DNA of 64,000 nt from Cyprinodon diabolis (GCA_030533445.1 CM060065.1:50283464-50347463), one strand, 5' to 3'; shown: positions 36,293 to 47,690, counted from the stretch's first letter. Notes: generated by a model from the letters alone, not told the origin. A program made the numbers and translations.

Positions 36293-36957
36293 TTAACAGT
36301 TTAACAGTCTGATGGCAGTCGGGGAAAAAGCTGTTGCATAACCTGCTGGTCCTGCAGCGTATGCTGTCACTTTCCAGTCAGCAGCAGGAAGAACAGTCCA
36401 TGGTGGGGGGGTTAGGGGTCGCTGAGTTGAAATGTCTTTAATGGAGGGAAGAGGAGCCACAATTATCCTCTCTGCTTTCCTCACCACTCTATTAACGTTC
36501 TTCCAGTCTGAGGTGCTGCAGCCTCCACACCACACAGTGAGACAGCTGGTCAGAACGCTCTCTACGGTGCTTCTGTAGAAGGTGGTAAGGATGGGTGGGG
36601 GCAGATGGGCTCTCCTCATCCTCCGCAGGAAGTACAAGTGCTTTTTAACAATGAGGTGGTGTTCACAGTCCAGGTGAGGTTGTCTGTGATGTGAACTCCA
36701 AGAAATTTGGTGCTGCCGACCGCCTCTACAGCTGAGCTGTTGATGAGCAGTGGAGCCTGGTTAGGCCTGTTTTCCTGAAGTCGTCGATGATCCACAATGT
36801 TCTGTCCAACACTGACTGACTGAGGTCTGTTGGTGAGGAAGTCTTGCAGCCAATAGCAGAGGGGTGTATTGAAGCCCAGCTGTTCCACTTTGCCCATCAG
36901 ATGCTGTGGGATGATGGTGCTGAAAGCTGAACTGAAGTCAATGAACAGCATCCACAC
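36293..36957 (-). pseudogene. Rex1-like LINE ORF2 fragment lacking its YADD core
   Basis: The minus frame 36957-36616 starts LFIDFSSAFSTIIPQHLMGK, continues with LGFNTPLCYWLQDFLTNRPQ and then jumps from SVSVGQN to IVDHRR and VEAVGSTKFLGVHI. The usual GxPQGxxLSP and YADD-containing stretch between these is absent, so the catalytic centre is deleted. A frameshift near 36625 leads into the second frame (36637-36293): YFLRRMRRAHLPPPILTTFY, STVESVLTSCLTVWCGG and the C-terminal FSPTAIRLLN. The order and wording fit Rex1/CR1-clade LINEs of fishes. Confidence 0.85.
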
Positions 36958-37004
36958 ATGGGTATTTTCTCTCTCAGGTGTGCTAGGCTCAGGAGGATAT
37001 GGCG

Positions 37005-37398
37005 TGCCAACTTGAACGGTTTGGACTTCTTATCTTCTGGCCTTGAAATGTGTTCCTGCTTCGCCTCTGCCTTGGATTATCCCTCATGATTGTTCTGCTC
37101 CTCTGCGTGTTCTGGCTTCTACTCGTCGTTGCTCCACCTCTCTCCTGGAACTCTGAAAGCGGGGCCGCCACAAGCTACGGAGAAACCATTCCTCCAGACT
37201 TCACTCCTTCTTCTGGGCTTGGAATTAACTTTACCAGGTTAGTGTCTCACAAGCTCATTGTTTCCCCGAGAATCCAGTGAACCTGCCCGAGCTGACAAGG
37301 AGCAGCAACACGCTACATCTTTAATAAACGATTGTTTTAAAATCTCCCAGATCAGTCTGCTTGAATTCTGGATCCTACGTTCTGAGCTTCTGACATAA
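37005..37398 (+). mobile_element. LTR-like 3' portion
   Basis: A GC-balanced block with TCTTTAATAAACGATTG (AATAAA at about 37324) ends CTGAGCTTCTGACA at 37398, a good LTR 3' end followed by TAATT. No matching start or duplication was found, so this may be the surviving 3' part of a plus-strand LTR. The short open frame at 37050 has no recognisable domain. Confidence 0.45.
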
Positions 37399-37689
37399 TT
37401 TTAGCTCTTAATATGGACCCGAGTAAAGGGGAGATATAAATGATTCCTAGCCTTACAGAGGACTGCATCCAGCCCATATTTTGTTACAGCGCTAATAGTT
37501 AAACCTAGAAGGTCACTCACTAGGGGGTCACAATACGATTTTCACAATCACTCTAATTTGATCGCAGAGGTATATTGAGGTTGAAAATATATAATAAAAT
37601 AAAGAAATTTAATTCATATTGTTAGGTTTATTCTTTATACATCATGTGCATTGTTATTCTGTTAGCCAGATTAGACAGAGTAGAGGGCC

Positions 37690-38107
37690 TTCCTTCACAT
37701 TGTGGATGTTGCTGTGTGTACGGAGGTCATCTAATCAGGACAGCCTTCATGTCTTAAAAAATACACAGGCATAGATGGCGTGTCAGTTTCTGATACGGAC
37801 AACTAAGCATCCACCTGATGCAACACATAGACTCATGAGCTATAAGAAGGAGAAGATGGCCTTGTTCGGGGCTCAATCTTTGCCGGACGCTCGCGTACGT
37901 GATTTTTGAGCCCACAGCTGAGCAAGCTCCAAGCATTTTCTCTGTCCTGCAACGACCTTATCTGGAATAAACTCTGTTACTTTTTTACTCCTGTTTTTAT
38001 AGTCCTTTCTTATATGATATTACCCAGTTTGTGTTAAGAGTAGTAACTAACTTGCTCCCAGGAAAAGAACCGTGAGGAAGCCCCGAGGCGCAACAGCTTT
38101 TTAGGGG
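37690..38107 (+). mobile_element. LTR-like promoter/polyadenylation region
   Basis: GAGCTATAAGAAGGAG (TATA-like, near 37840) is followed about 130 bp later by TCTGGAATAAACTCTG (AATAAA near 37966) and a GC-rich end GCAACAGCTTTTTAGGGGACA at about 38107. The spacing fits U3-R-U5 of a retroviral-type LTR. The 5' end and duplication are undetermined, and no viral gene is present nearby. Confidence 0.4.
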
Positions 38108-39750
38108 ACATAACTTACTAATTTAACAATATTGATTTCAATCTGAAATACTGTATGTAAGGTTGGCAGTTCTGTTAATCGTACTAAAGGCATCCAAGGT
38201 AGCGAGCTTCCAGTTTTGGGCCTTGCACATCTTGGGAAGAACTTAAATAGCACACAGATCACCAAGCGGCAGGCAAGGATGCCTTCTAGTCACCTTTTTT
38301 CAATCCTCCAGCATTCCTAATGGTTAAAGAAGTTCCCCACGTGAATACCCTAAAGAGATCCTGCAAACAATCAGTGATCTACATACAGTACAAGGATCTG
38401 GTTTCAACTGAGGATATACAGAATTCTTCAAAGCAAATCCCATTACTTATTTAGATGAAGAACATCTTCCTCACTACATCCTACTTCAACAGCAACTAGA
38501 AATAAGGAGAGTAGAATTGTAATTTACAGTGCTTTAATTACCTCCATTTTTACTCACGTGCTTCAAAACTCAGTTATTTGTGTCTGCCTAAGCCTTTTGT
38601 TCACTAATCCTCCCATACACTGAGACTAAGGTCCATAAATCATAAATTATCATTGCAATATTTTCATGTATCCGTCTTTACACAGTATGCATGCATCACT
38701 CTCACTCACCCAGTCTATGAGATAATTATATCACACTGTGTAGGGTGCAATTCATCAGCTGGAATGAAATAGGATAAATCTAGATGCAATCATATAGGAA
38801 GGCAGTTTTAACTGAATAAAGAGAATTGAAAGGACAATGTTTGCTAGTGGAAAAACAAATGTAAACCACAGAATAGGCAGTATATAAAACAACTGCATAT
38901 AGACAGAAGCCTAGCCAGTAGAAAGACAAGCTTCTGGCAAAATGCAAAGCTTAGCTATTTTACTAAGACCAAAAGAAAATAGAGAAACAAATTAAGCAGA
39001 CTGCAAAGTTAACAGAAGGTGACTTACCTAAACTAGAGGTTCAGACTACATAACAAAAAGGACATTAATAAGTATTAAAAAGGCAGAATATAAATATATA
39101 TAGACACAAAGTCCAAGCAGAAGTAGTAAGTTGCTATGTTATTTTCTAATGCCTCATTACTGAAAGTTAAAGCAGCTATGACCTTTAAGACTGCTTTCTT
39201 TTAAAAACTTCGTCATATCAGGAGAGCCAGCTGGACAAACTGTCCTATTCCTATTACTGAAGTTAATTTCAAGTGCAGCACAATTTCTTTTCCACTGAGT
39301 GATGTTATCCATATGACGGGGAACATTTTGATGCATTAATTAAAGCATAATGGAATGATGGTGTTGGATAAGTGTGACATAAAGCTTGCAAGGGCATTGC
39401 TGATTAGACACGGTGCCCCATTCCCAGCACCCAGAATAGGTCTTCATTTTCAAATAAAAGAAACAAAAAAACACAAGAAGGGGTTCATCAGAACAGGCTG
39501 CAGAGTCACTTCAACCGATACATTTTACAGGAAGCCAATATTTTTAAAATGTATGGCTCATACCAAATGTATAAATATTAATTCAACTTTTAGCTTTTAT
39601 TTTTTTAAGTGGTATCAACAAAAAAAAGTTTTTTTTTTTATTAAAGTAGATAGATCCACAAAAAGTGGCACCCAGAGGAAAGGAGATGTTTATGATGTAT
39701 GTTTGTTTAATTCTTTTAGAAATTAAAACTATGACTGCATTGTGCTGTCA
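38108..39750. other. No gene seen
   Basis: AT-rich; one plus frame of 123 codons at 39355 is low-complexity and unrecognised. Confidence 0.5.
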
Positions 39751-39915
39751 TGTTTTTTTTTTTTTTTATTGTCATTACACTGTCACAAGTACAGAGCCAT
39801 GAAATGAACTATCTGCATATAACCCATCCCCTTGGGGAGCAGTGGGCTGCCATTGTGCGGCACCCAGGGAGCAGTGTGGGGGTTAAGGATCTTTGCTCAG
39901 GGACCCGATGTCACA
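39751..39915 (-). mobile_element. tRNA-type SINE, head missing
   Basis: It starts with a T-run (the reversed tail) and TTTATTGTCATTACACTGTCAC, then CATCCCCTTGGGGAGCAGTGG and GGACCCGATGTCACAGTC. It matches the body of the SINE copies at 43598 and 52953. The tRNA-like head with its promoter boxes is lost. Confidence 0.75.
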
Positions 39916-40135
39916 GTCCGTGACAACTATATTATTTAGAATCTAAAATGGTCCTGGCACATTTGGAGTCCCTAGTTTATGACTATTTCATACAGACCAG
40001 TCAATAAAGCTATCATCTCTAGGAATACACCTAAATTGGGATCTTTCAGTACCTTTTCAGCAAATTAAATGTCTTCACAAACAGAGGTAATCTGGACTAC
40101 GCAGTCCACCATTCTATGTAAATGAATACAGGGGA

Positions 40136-41026
40136 TGTCAGGATCCCTGTTTTTGTGTTCGTCTGCTTGTCTTGCCTTTTGTGTTTCTCTCTTCCACCAC
40201 CAGGAGGCGCCTGGCTCCAGTTCGCCTCCTCACGCACCTGCAAGCGTTTACCTCATCACCGCACTGCTCTTAAGCAGCTGCTGGTTGCCACTACTTCGAC
40301 GCCAGAGTGTTTGCCAGTTTGGGGCACTCTAGCCAAGCCTTGTTTATGCCGAGTCTAATCTGAGTTTTACATTTTGAGTTTTTGTTCTCTAGTCAAGCTG
40401 AGATCACATTGAGTTTTACTGAGCGCTTGTTTCTCCCTGAGACTAAACCTTGTTTGTTCTTTGCCTTTCGGCAGGAAGCCTTCCTACAAACTGGACGTTT
40501 TCGGACCGCCTTCTCCCAAGTGGGATCAACTGAGTCTTACACTGAGTGACGGATTCCAAACAGGAGCTTTGGATCCAGCCACCTTTGAGCACGCTGAGAT
40601 CACTCTCTGAGTAAGGAAGTCATCTTCACCACGACCCGTTCAAGTACCACAGGAAAACTGAGTTGCAACCAGCGGCTACATCATTCAACACCGTCCGAGT
40701 TCTGGGTAAACCCTGTTCCGCCCTCCACCGAATCAAACATTCTCTGGAAGACCAACACACAGACTGAAGTCTAAGTGTCTCTACTTCTCTGGAAACATGA
40801 GTGGCAACTAATCCTCTCCTTCAAGATTGACAACTCCAATTCCCCACTGAGCCTGAACCTAACAGCCTGTCTCCCCTCCGTCTTCCAGTTTCTGGCTGAG
40901 CAGAGTTCGGAGGAACTCTGTACCAAACTCAATATACCCTACAATAAAACCCGTTTAACTTTTATATTGTGTCTCTCTGTTTGGCTTCATTGCATGTGGG
41001 TCCGAGCCTTAGATAGAATCATGATA
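40136..41026 (+). mobile_element. Solo LTR, family A, 891 bp, duplication GGGGA
   Basis: It starts TGTCAGGATCCC and ends AATCATGATA (an ACA end mutated to ATA), flanked by the perfect duplication GGGGA at 40131-40135 and 41027-41031. AATAAA lies at 40943-40948 in ACAATAAAACCCG. It aligns along its length with the LTR at 54455 (CACCAGGAGGCGCCTGG, ACGACCCGTTCAAGTACCAC, GGTAAACCCTGTTC). With no interior left, it is the product of LTR-LTR recombination. Its own promoter could still drive nearby transcription. The superfamily is undecided. Confidence 0.9.
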
Positions 41027-41031
41027 GGGGA

Positions 41032-42179
41032 AGTAATCCATAGTTACTTTTTATTAATATGGAAAAAAAAAATGACTGCAAGCTTGAAGTTCACATGAGC
41101 TTTAACTTTGCCAGCTTTAATTTCTGGGCGTTTACTAAAAGCTTTAATGTTCACCAAAGCTAAACAGCCATCATAGTTTCATTCATCTGGGTAAACCTAA
41201 ATTGAAAGACCCCTTAGTAAACCATAGAATTGGTAGCATCTTAATATGATAATTGTTTTCCCTGTTAATGACAGGAAAGCTGATTAGCAATGATGGAAAT
41301 ATTGATAGAGGCTACAAAATACAAAAGTTTTAGATTTTGAGTCCTTCTAGAAAGACAAAGAATCTAAACTATCAAGCAAATCTAAAACAGAATGGTTTAG
41401 GTAAGAGTATGTGTTAGTATGGCTCAGTAAGAGTTAAGACCAAATAAAAATGTGTTTAAACTTAAAGGGGTGGTGTTCCCATCTAGTCTTTCACTCAATA
41501 AATCACTTCAAGGATGAAATTCTACTTTTTCTGAGTGGAGGTGATGCATCAACCTCTGTCACTTTGGTCAAATAAGCTAAAATAAGCAATGAAATGCTTG
41601 GAACATTTCTCTAATATTAGAACTGGAAGAAACCTAAGATTGTGAGCTGCTATGAATTAAAAACAAAAACTATAAAAGTCAATACTGTAAGAAATCAGTT
41701 TGAGTGGCAATATTGATTGACAAGCTTTCATCATCATGTAACTAGTTCTCAGGAAGTGTCATCTGGCTTAACTGGGGGGCCAGGGATAAAAAACATTCCC
41801 CAGTGTGACACATAATTACGCTTGTGTCATAACATAATGGAAAAAAATCATTATTGCAAAGTTGGTTTCATTGTGGTAGAAGAAAATAAACTGACAAATA
41901 CAGGCCAGGTGGGGCAGACGGGATAAAGTGTAAGTAAGAAATTTGGCTATAAAATGTTACATATATGAATATGAGAAAAAAAAGTTTTAAGGTAAAAAGA
42001 AAGATCTGTGTTATTCAAATTAATGTAAATTTGGTGCATGAATAAATCTGTTTGAATAATCCTTGTCAAGAAGCACTACCAGCATAATAACTTTTTAATG
42101 TAAATCCAGCATTTTTTAACAATGAAGGATAACAAACGTTGCCCTTAAACCACAACAACATAAAACACATACAATCCAT
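41032..42179. other. No gene seen
   Basis: AT-rich and unrecognised. Confidence 0.55.
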
Positions 42180-42188
42180 GTGAAAAAG

Positions 42189-42741
42189 TAACCTGACTCC
42201 GCCAGATGGATTTGCTGGATTTGCTCCGCATATCCATCTGGAAACCTTCCGTTGAAGTAATTTTGGGAAGGGGCGAAAATACTGGTTAGCTGATTGGCCT
42301 ATGTTGGTGATAGACGGGCCAAATAAACCAATCAGATCAACGAAGCATATGACGTACTAACAGAGCGACGATGAAAACACAACCACAAGCCAGGCTACTC
42401 TTGCCGAAACCAGTCGGGAGAAGAGCCAAAACATCTTTTCCTCTGAGAAAAGCCTCCAGAGCAGTGTTTTGCTCTTCTTTCAGTGAAGAAATACTCTGTT
42501 ATTCGAGTAAAACTTGCTCGATAGCCACGCTAACGCTAGTTTCATCGGCTGAAGCCGCCATGTTCTTTAGACTGAACTGTCGCGCTTCTCGTTGCGTCAC
42601 ACCTCAACCCGCCTCAAAGCCAACGCTGATTGGATGTTCGTTTGGTGAACGGCTCCAAATTTTCTTTAATGGAAAGTAGCCAGACTGATCTGCGAGTGAA
42701 ACCTTGAAAGCTCGCGAGATCAGGATGGTCTCACGAGGCTA
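42189..42741 (-). mobile_element. Helicase-bearing non-autonomous element 3, 9-bp duplication
   Basis: This 553-bp copy begins TAACCTGACTCCGCC and ends CACGAGGCTA, flanked by the perfect 9-bp duplication GTGAAAAAG (42180-42188 and 42742-42750). It is very similar to the copy at 23581 in both outer regions. The minus strand holds the same leader and MAASADETSVSVAIEQVL start (ATG at about 42561), but a frameshift follows (ACTCGAATAACAG). The coding part ends inside motif I (PTGFGKS) at AAGAGTAGCCTGGCT. The copy at 50595 shows the same junction. CCAGATGGATTTGCT is partly doubled near the left end. Confidence 0.9.
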
Positions 42742-42750
42742 GTGAAAAAG

Positions 42751-43065
42751 TGGCAAAATCAAACATTTAAGTGTCCAAATTAAATTTATACCAAAAAGAA
42801 ACCTTATACACTATTTGAATATAATATAATCAAATATTGTGTGATCATAGTCTTAAGTGAATTCATCATCTTACGAGAGTTTTCTTTAATTTCTAGTAAT
42901 TTCTGTACAGTCTCTCAATGCTAACATATAACTCACTACCTCAGAACTATTTTAGCTATCTAAACTCTATGTACACTTTAATGGTTTGAGAGTAGTTGAT
43001 TAGAAGCAGCAATAGTAAAAAGTTGCTATGTCATTGAAATAGATCAGCACTGTTTCTATTCAATC
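42751..43065. other. No gene seen
   Basis: AT-rich spacer. Confidence 0.5.
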
Positions 43066-43165
43066 ATATTTCCCATCAAGTCGTCCCAGATTCCAAGCTG
43101 AATTAAAACATCCCCATTGCATAATACTGCCACCACTATGTGCCACTCTGAGCAGAAGCAGACAC
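43066..43165 (-). pseudogene. Possible Tc1-like transposase scrap
   Basis: On the minus strand SGGSIMQWGCFNS resembles the GGSxMxWGCF motif of Tc1 transposases. About 30 residues are recognisable, with no inverted repeat. Confidence 0.45.
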
Positions 43166-43597
43166 AAAGAATCACAGGAAAGAAATCTATGATAGTGACA
43201 AAAATAAATAAAAAGATTAGCTAAATTAGGGAGTAAAATATGTAAAACTATAAGAGGAAAAATATTAAGAACACTAAATAACAATTACAACAGGAAAATT
43301 ATGCACAGAATACAAAATTTGAGAACAAAACAATAGCAAAGATATGGTCAAAAAAATGTACTGCTTTCTGTTCTCATAATTTTTGTTCACTAAGGTTCTC
43401 AGAGGTGTCAGAATCATTTTAAAAGTATGGTCAAATTATAAATAAAGACTATTTTTTTTTTGTTTTTTATACACTTCATATTTTTAGCTTTTCAGAGGAA
43501 CTGGGGCCACGTGCGCAGTGAGATTGTCAGTTTTTCTTTTGAATTTCAAAACCCTTCTGTCTTTTGCTGTATTTATACATATTTTTTTCTTTTTTCC
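43166..43597. other. No gene seen
   Basis: AT-rich and unrecognised. Confidence 0.5.
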
Positions 43598-43745
43598 AGC
43601 TTTTATTGTCATAAACTGTCACAACTACAGAGTACTGCTCCCCATTATGTGGCTACCAGTTTGCTCAGGGACCCAGAGTGGCAGTCTGTGGGAATGGGGC
43701 TTGAACTCGAAACCTATTGAATGCCCTAACCACTAGGCCGCCACT
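43598..43745 (-). mobile_element. tRNA-derived SINE
   Basis: Read on the minus strand it begins with a tRNA-like head: GCGGCCTAGTGGTTAGGGC (A-box-like) and GGTTTCGAGTTCAAGCCCC (B-box-like), the internal RNA polymerase III promoter. A body follows (CCACAGACTGCCACTCTGGG) and a tail ACAATAAAAGCTG. The copies at 39751 and 52953 share the body. Confidence 0.75.
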
Positions 43746-44058
43746 ACCCTTATATCTTTGTGTTTCCATTTGTCTGTAACTTTCTTCTTTATTTGATGGA
43801 CAGTAATCAATTATATTTCTATAAAATGTTATTCTGTTGGTCTTTCACGTCAAACCTTAATAAATTGTATTTACATCTCTGGTTTTAATATAAGAAAATT
43901 TTAAAATTCTCACCAGACTGCATATGAAATGTACAGTTAAATAGCTCAAATTCAGGTAGTTTCTGAATGAAACTTTCCAACTATCAATGGAAAATGTGCA
44001 ATCATTAGAATTTATTTTTTTTCTATTCATAATCAAAATCAGCAACAGTTTTTTTGGG
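43746..44058. other. No gene seen
   Basis: Short AT-rich spacer before the hAT element. Confidence 0.5.
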
Positions 44059-44066
44059 CAATATGT

Positions 44067-44937
44067 TAGGGTGACCATATTTTCATTTGGGAAAACCAGG
44101 ACACCTTGGAGCGGGGGGGGGGAATCTCTGTTCCCATGCATAGAGATGTCATAGACCTACGTAATCCTACAATGACTTGATATTTACAGTTGATTTATTA
44201 AAGAATGCTTTTTAGTAAAAGTCAACAGCAATAACTCCAATAACAAACGATAATTTAATTCAAAATGTATTTATTAGAAATGCTTAACAATTCCTGTAAT
44301 GAATGAATAGCACAATGAGAGAAATAATGTCTCATCTAAACATCCCTCACTTAACAATAAAAGTTAAAAATAACTCTCAACTCCCAAGAACAGATGATAC
44401 TCAGCCTCAGCAATGAACGAAATAATGTGTGTTCTGTAGGCTATTGGAAAAAATAAATTAACAAATGAGCTAATTAACAAAAAATACCTCTTGTGTAGCA
44501 AACATTATTCAAAATGTACCAAAAACGAACAAATATATCAATAGACTATCTTTACTTTCGGTGTCCAGGTGGCTTTTCAGTTCCCTTGCACCTCCATTGG
44601 ACACCAAGACATATGTGCACAAGGCCTCCCATTTGTCTTGACCGGTCTGAAAGCAGGGAAACTCTTTTGTAAATCGTCGGTAAACATACATTTGCGCTTT
44701 TGCATGTTGTTGGCATACTGACAGCCACGCAATCTATATTCTAATTAAGAACAGGGCTGCCCGCACTGACGCGGCTCAGGGATTACGTCACACGCAGCGC
44801 CTGTAAATTTAATGGTCCAATTAAGGTAATTTAAAAAATCTGGACATTTCCTCACTTTCTAAAAAAAAAACGGGAAGCCCGGGACAGGACGTGAAATACG
44901 GACATATCCTGGGAAATACGGACGTATGGTCACCCTG
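44067..44937. mobile_element. hAT element, 871 bp, perfect 8-bp duplication
   Basis: Termini TAGGGTGACCATA (left) and TATGGTCACCCTG (right) form a 13-bp inverted repeat with a single mismatch at the outermost base. CAATATGT flanks it on both sides (44059-44066 and 44938-44945), the 8-bp duplication of the hAT superfamily. Subterminal AAATACGGAC repeats at the right end may be transposase sites. The minus frame at 44509-44691 (MYVYRRFTKEFPCFQTGQDKWEA, then LVSNGGARELKSHLDTE) looks like a remnant of a BED-type zinc-finger region of a transposase. The catalytic part is missing, so the element is non-autonomous. Confidence 0.92.
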
Positions 44938-44945
44938 CAATATGT

Positions 44946-46188
44946 AGGTAAAGCCGTTGAAACATTTATGAGGTAGCACCACATGTAATTATGAAGAATT
45001 TAGGATTTGTATTAGTAGCAAATGTGCTACAGCTCACATCAAAAACTGGTTATAGAATAAAAATCTGCTCCTTTAAGATTAGTTTGAATGGCTGTGGGAC
45101 TTGTCGGTATCCTCGTTCTTCTTGTGTTTCTTCATAAGAGCCTTACAGCCGTGGAAATACTCACAACGACTGAATGACACTTCAAACATCTTCCGAAATC
45201 ACTTCTTTTTATCGTGACCACATTGTTTCACCACAAATACAAGGTAAGCTTAGCTCTAAATGAATGTTAAAGATCAAACCATGCAGGCAATACAAGGAGG
45301 GTGGAAGGGTAAGTATATTCTTTCAAAGATGTAGTAAACAGTACTCAACAAAACTTAAACAACAATGTAGGTCTGAAAAAATGACAGGTTTTATTTATTT
45401 TATTAATATGTTGCCAATAATTATCATATGAGTTTTTTACATTTAAAAGCTACAGCTGGAATGTAGAATTTATTTTGAATGTTACTCTAACCCTGCATCA
45501 ATGTAACCTTTAAACAGTGTTGGTTAAAAAGAGATAATTGCTTAGCTTTGCTGTTAAAGGTTGATCATCTAAACCGTTTTGTCTCCTTTTGTTGGAGTAA
45601 GTGAAATTATACAGTAGAACATTTTACTAGATATGCTCTTTATAAATAATGAAAAGTTTCTTGGATATATAACCGTTTTATTGCCGGCCCTAGTTGGAAT
45701 GAATAAAGAATATTTTCAAAAAACACATGATCTATTATTCACTACTGAGATTTAATTAATTGTTAAAATCAAACTCAACAGGAATTAAATCCAAATTTAC
45801 ATACTTGCACAAATGATCTCGGTAATCCAAGATGGCTGCACCTGCTTGATACAGCTCCAAATACACAAAATACTAAAACGCTACAAATTAGGCATCGATC
45901 CTGCATCCACGACCACCAACGCCTGCTGGAGCTTCGGTCACATAAAGGTTGTTTCAGGACTCCTTAATTCAGCCACTCCTGACCGTTTAAAAGGCTGCTG
46001 AGTGCTTCGGAAGAAAGTAAACAAAAGGACCAGGCCTGAAAGTGTGAGACGGCGTAAGAGGGGCTGCAGCAGCGGGCTAATGGTGAAGCTAAGAATGCCT
46101 AACGTCCCAGAATCTCCTTAAACGCTGGCATACGCTGAACTTTTTATTTCATTTTATTTTTTCAATTTTGGGGCGTATACATCGTGTA
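44946..46188. other. No gene seen; possible LINE 5' scrap
   Basis: About 46040-46110 (GAGACGGCGTAAGAGGGGCTG and following) could be a scrap of a LINE 5' coding region (RRKRGCSSGL), but it is too short and decayed to claim. The rest is unrecognised. Confidence 0.35.
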
Positions 46189-46680
46189 TGTAATGATCTC
46201 AGAATGTTGGACCGAGAATTCGAGGCGAGACAGGCAGTGGGAAAGTTCGAAGCGTTTATTAAAACAAACAGGAGCTGCTCGGCGAATCTCTGCAGAGATA
46301 GAAAAATACAGGTCAGTGACTGGATGTGGAGCTGATCACGACTTGGAGCAAAGTCACTGCTGATTCAAAGTTCAGTCTGTTCACGGAGAACACAGCTGAA
46401 TCCAGATGGGCAGTTAGACCACAGCTTGCGGCGGGCAACCAAGTCCAAAGGGGAAATCCAAAGCCGAAGTGAGAACACAGGTCCAGGTTCAGAAGCCAAA
46501 AGAATCCAGCAATAAATGCAAAACAGAACTGACAAACAGAGCAGACAGGAGCAATGCAAAACACTTGAATAACCTGGTGCTGACAGGAGGCAAACATGAT
46601 CGGCATGATGGGGATGAAGTCTGGAGGAGAAGTTATTCATAGGTTTTGGATAAGCTTCACACCATGACTTATAAGTAAGT
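46189..46680 (-). mobile_element. LTR-like segment, minus orientation
   Basis: GC-balanced block starting TGTAATGATCTCAG. A minus-strand AATAAA (GCGTTTATTAAAAC at about 46255-46268) sits close to its minus-strand 3' end, the layout of the confirmed minus-strand LTRs at 8081 and 56682. The far end near CTTCACACCATGAC is not precise and no duplication was found. Confidence 0.45.
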
Positions 46681-46734
46681 TAAACTTAACATATTTCACC
46701 AAACGCATAACTTACCTGTAACTTATGGCCCAGA

Positions 46735-46870
46735 TATGGTATATGCTGGCATACGTTGACGTATGTTGACGTGTGCCAGCGTGTTTCAGCATACTTCAGC
46801 GTGTTTCAACTTGCTCACAACTTATACAAAACGTACCCATAACTTATCCAACATATTCTGGATTTTTTGT
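46735..46870 (+). repeat. Degenerate tandem CATACGTTGACG / CAGCGTGTTTCA units
   Basis: Words such as GGCATACGTTGACGTATGTTG, CAGCGTGTTTCAGCATACTT and CAGCGTGTTTCAAC recur with small changes. A related GCTGGCATACGCTGAAC lies at 46124, on the far side of the LTR-like segment, so the LTR may have split one repeat. Confidence 0.5.
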
Positions 46871-46984
46871 GCGTCCGGCATACACTGGTCTAAATAGTCA
46901 TGGTTTGAACGAGGCTTTACTGGATAGCAAATTGGATCATCTCTGACTCGAACTCTTCAAAAAAGTGAGTTTAGTAACTGCTGT

Positions 46985-47690
46985 GCCATCATTCTGACTA
47001 AATCATGGCTTCCTTCATTGAAACCACCATATATATGGTTTGGCTGCGACACTATGCTGAATGGAGGCATCAACTGGGCTGCTGCCACCAATAACGTCCA
47101 CTATATATTAAAGCATCAGGCCTATTTTCCACTGCTCAGTCTTGTTTTTCTCCGAGTCAGAACTGTGGGCTCAGCTTTTATAGTGACAAATATGTTCTCT
47201 CTTCCATTCATTAAGACAAAAAAACGGACTCAATCCTGCTTAATTAGCTTTTCCTAGACATATTCACCTATAAAGCTGGTTTACAGTTAGCTTTTCCACC
47301 ATAGAAACTATTTATGGATCAGTGTTGCTATGTTCCTTTTGTTTGTCTGCTTCCATCTTCTTGGACCCCCAGTTGGCCTCAGCAGAAGGCCGCTCACACT
47401 ATAGCTGGTTCTGCTGGAGTCTGCTTCCTATTTAAAGGGTGGATTTGCATCTTGTGACACGACGCAGGGAGTATTTTTTGTCACTACGTGCTCATTCAAG
47501 TGGAGCAAATCCTGCACTCAAAGCAATCGGCTGGCTTACCTTGGATAAAAAAAAAATATATATATATATATAAACCAATCTGTCTGTAAGATTTGACTGA
47601 TTTGTATTTGTACCTTGAAACGACATGTCTAAAGTGAATTGGTGCTACATAGATGAAACTTAATAGAATTTTATTAAATATCCTAAAAAA
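46985..47690 (+). mobile_element. L2 LINE 3' end, old and diverged
   Basis: GGTTTGGCTGCGACACTATG, GGGCTGCTGCCACCAA, AAGGCCGCTCACACTATAGC, TGGTTCTGCTGGAGTC and CCTTGAAACGACATGTC follow the order of the L2 3' UTR in the 13385 copy, with many substitutions. The end (AATTGGTGCTACATAGATGAAAC) matches the LINE terminus poorly. It is clearly older than the other L2 copies. Confidence 0.75.
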
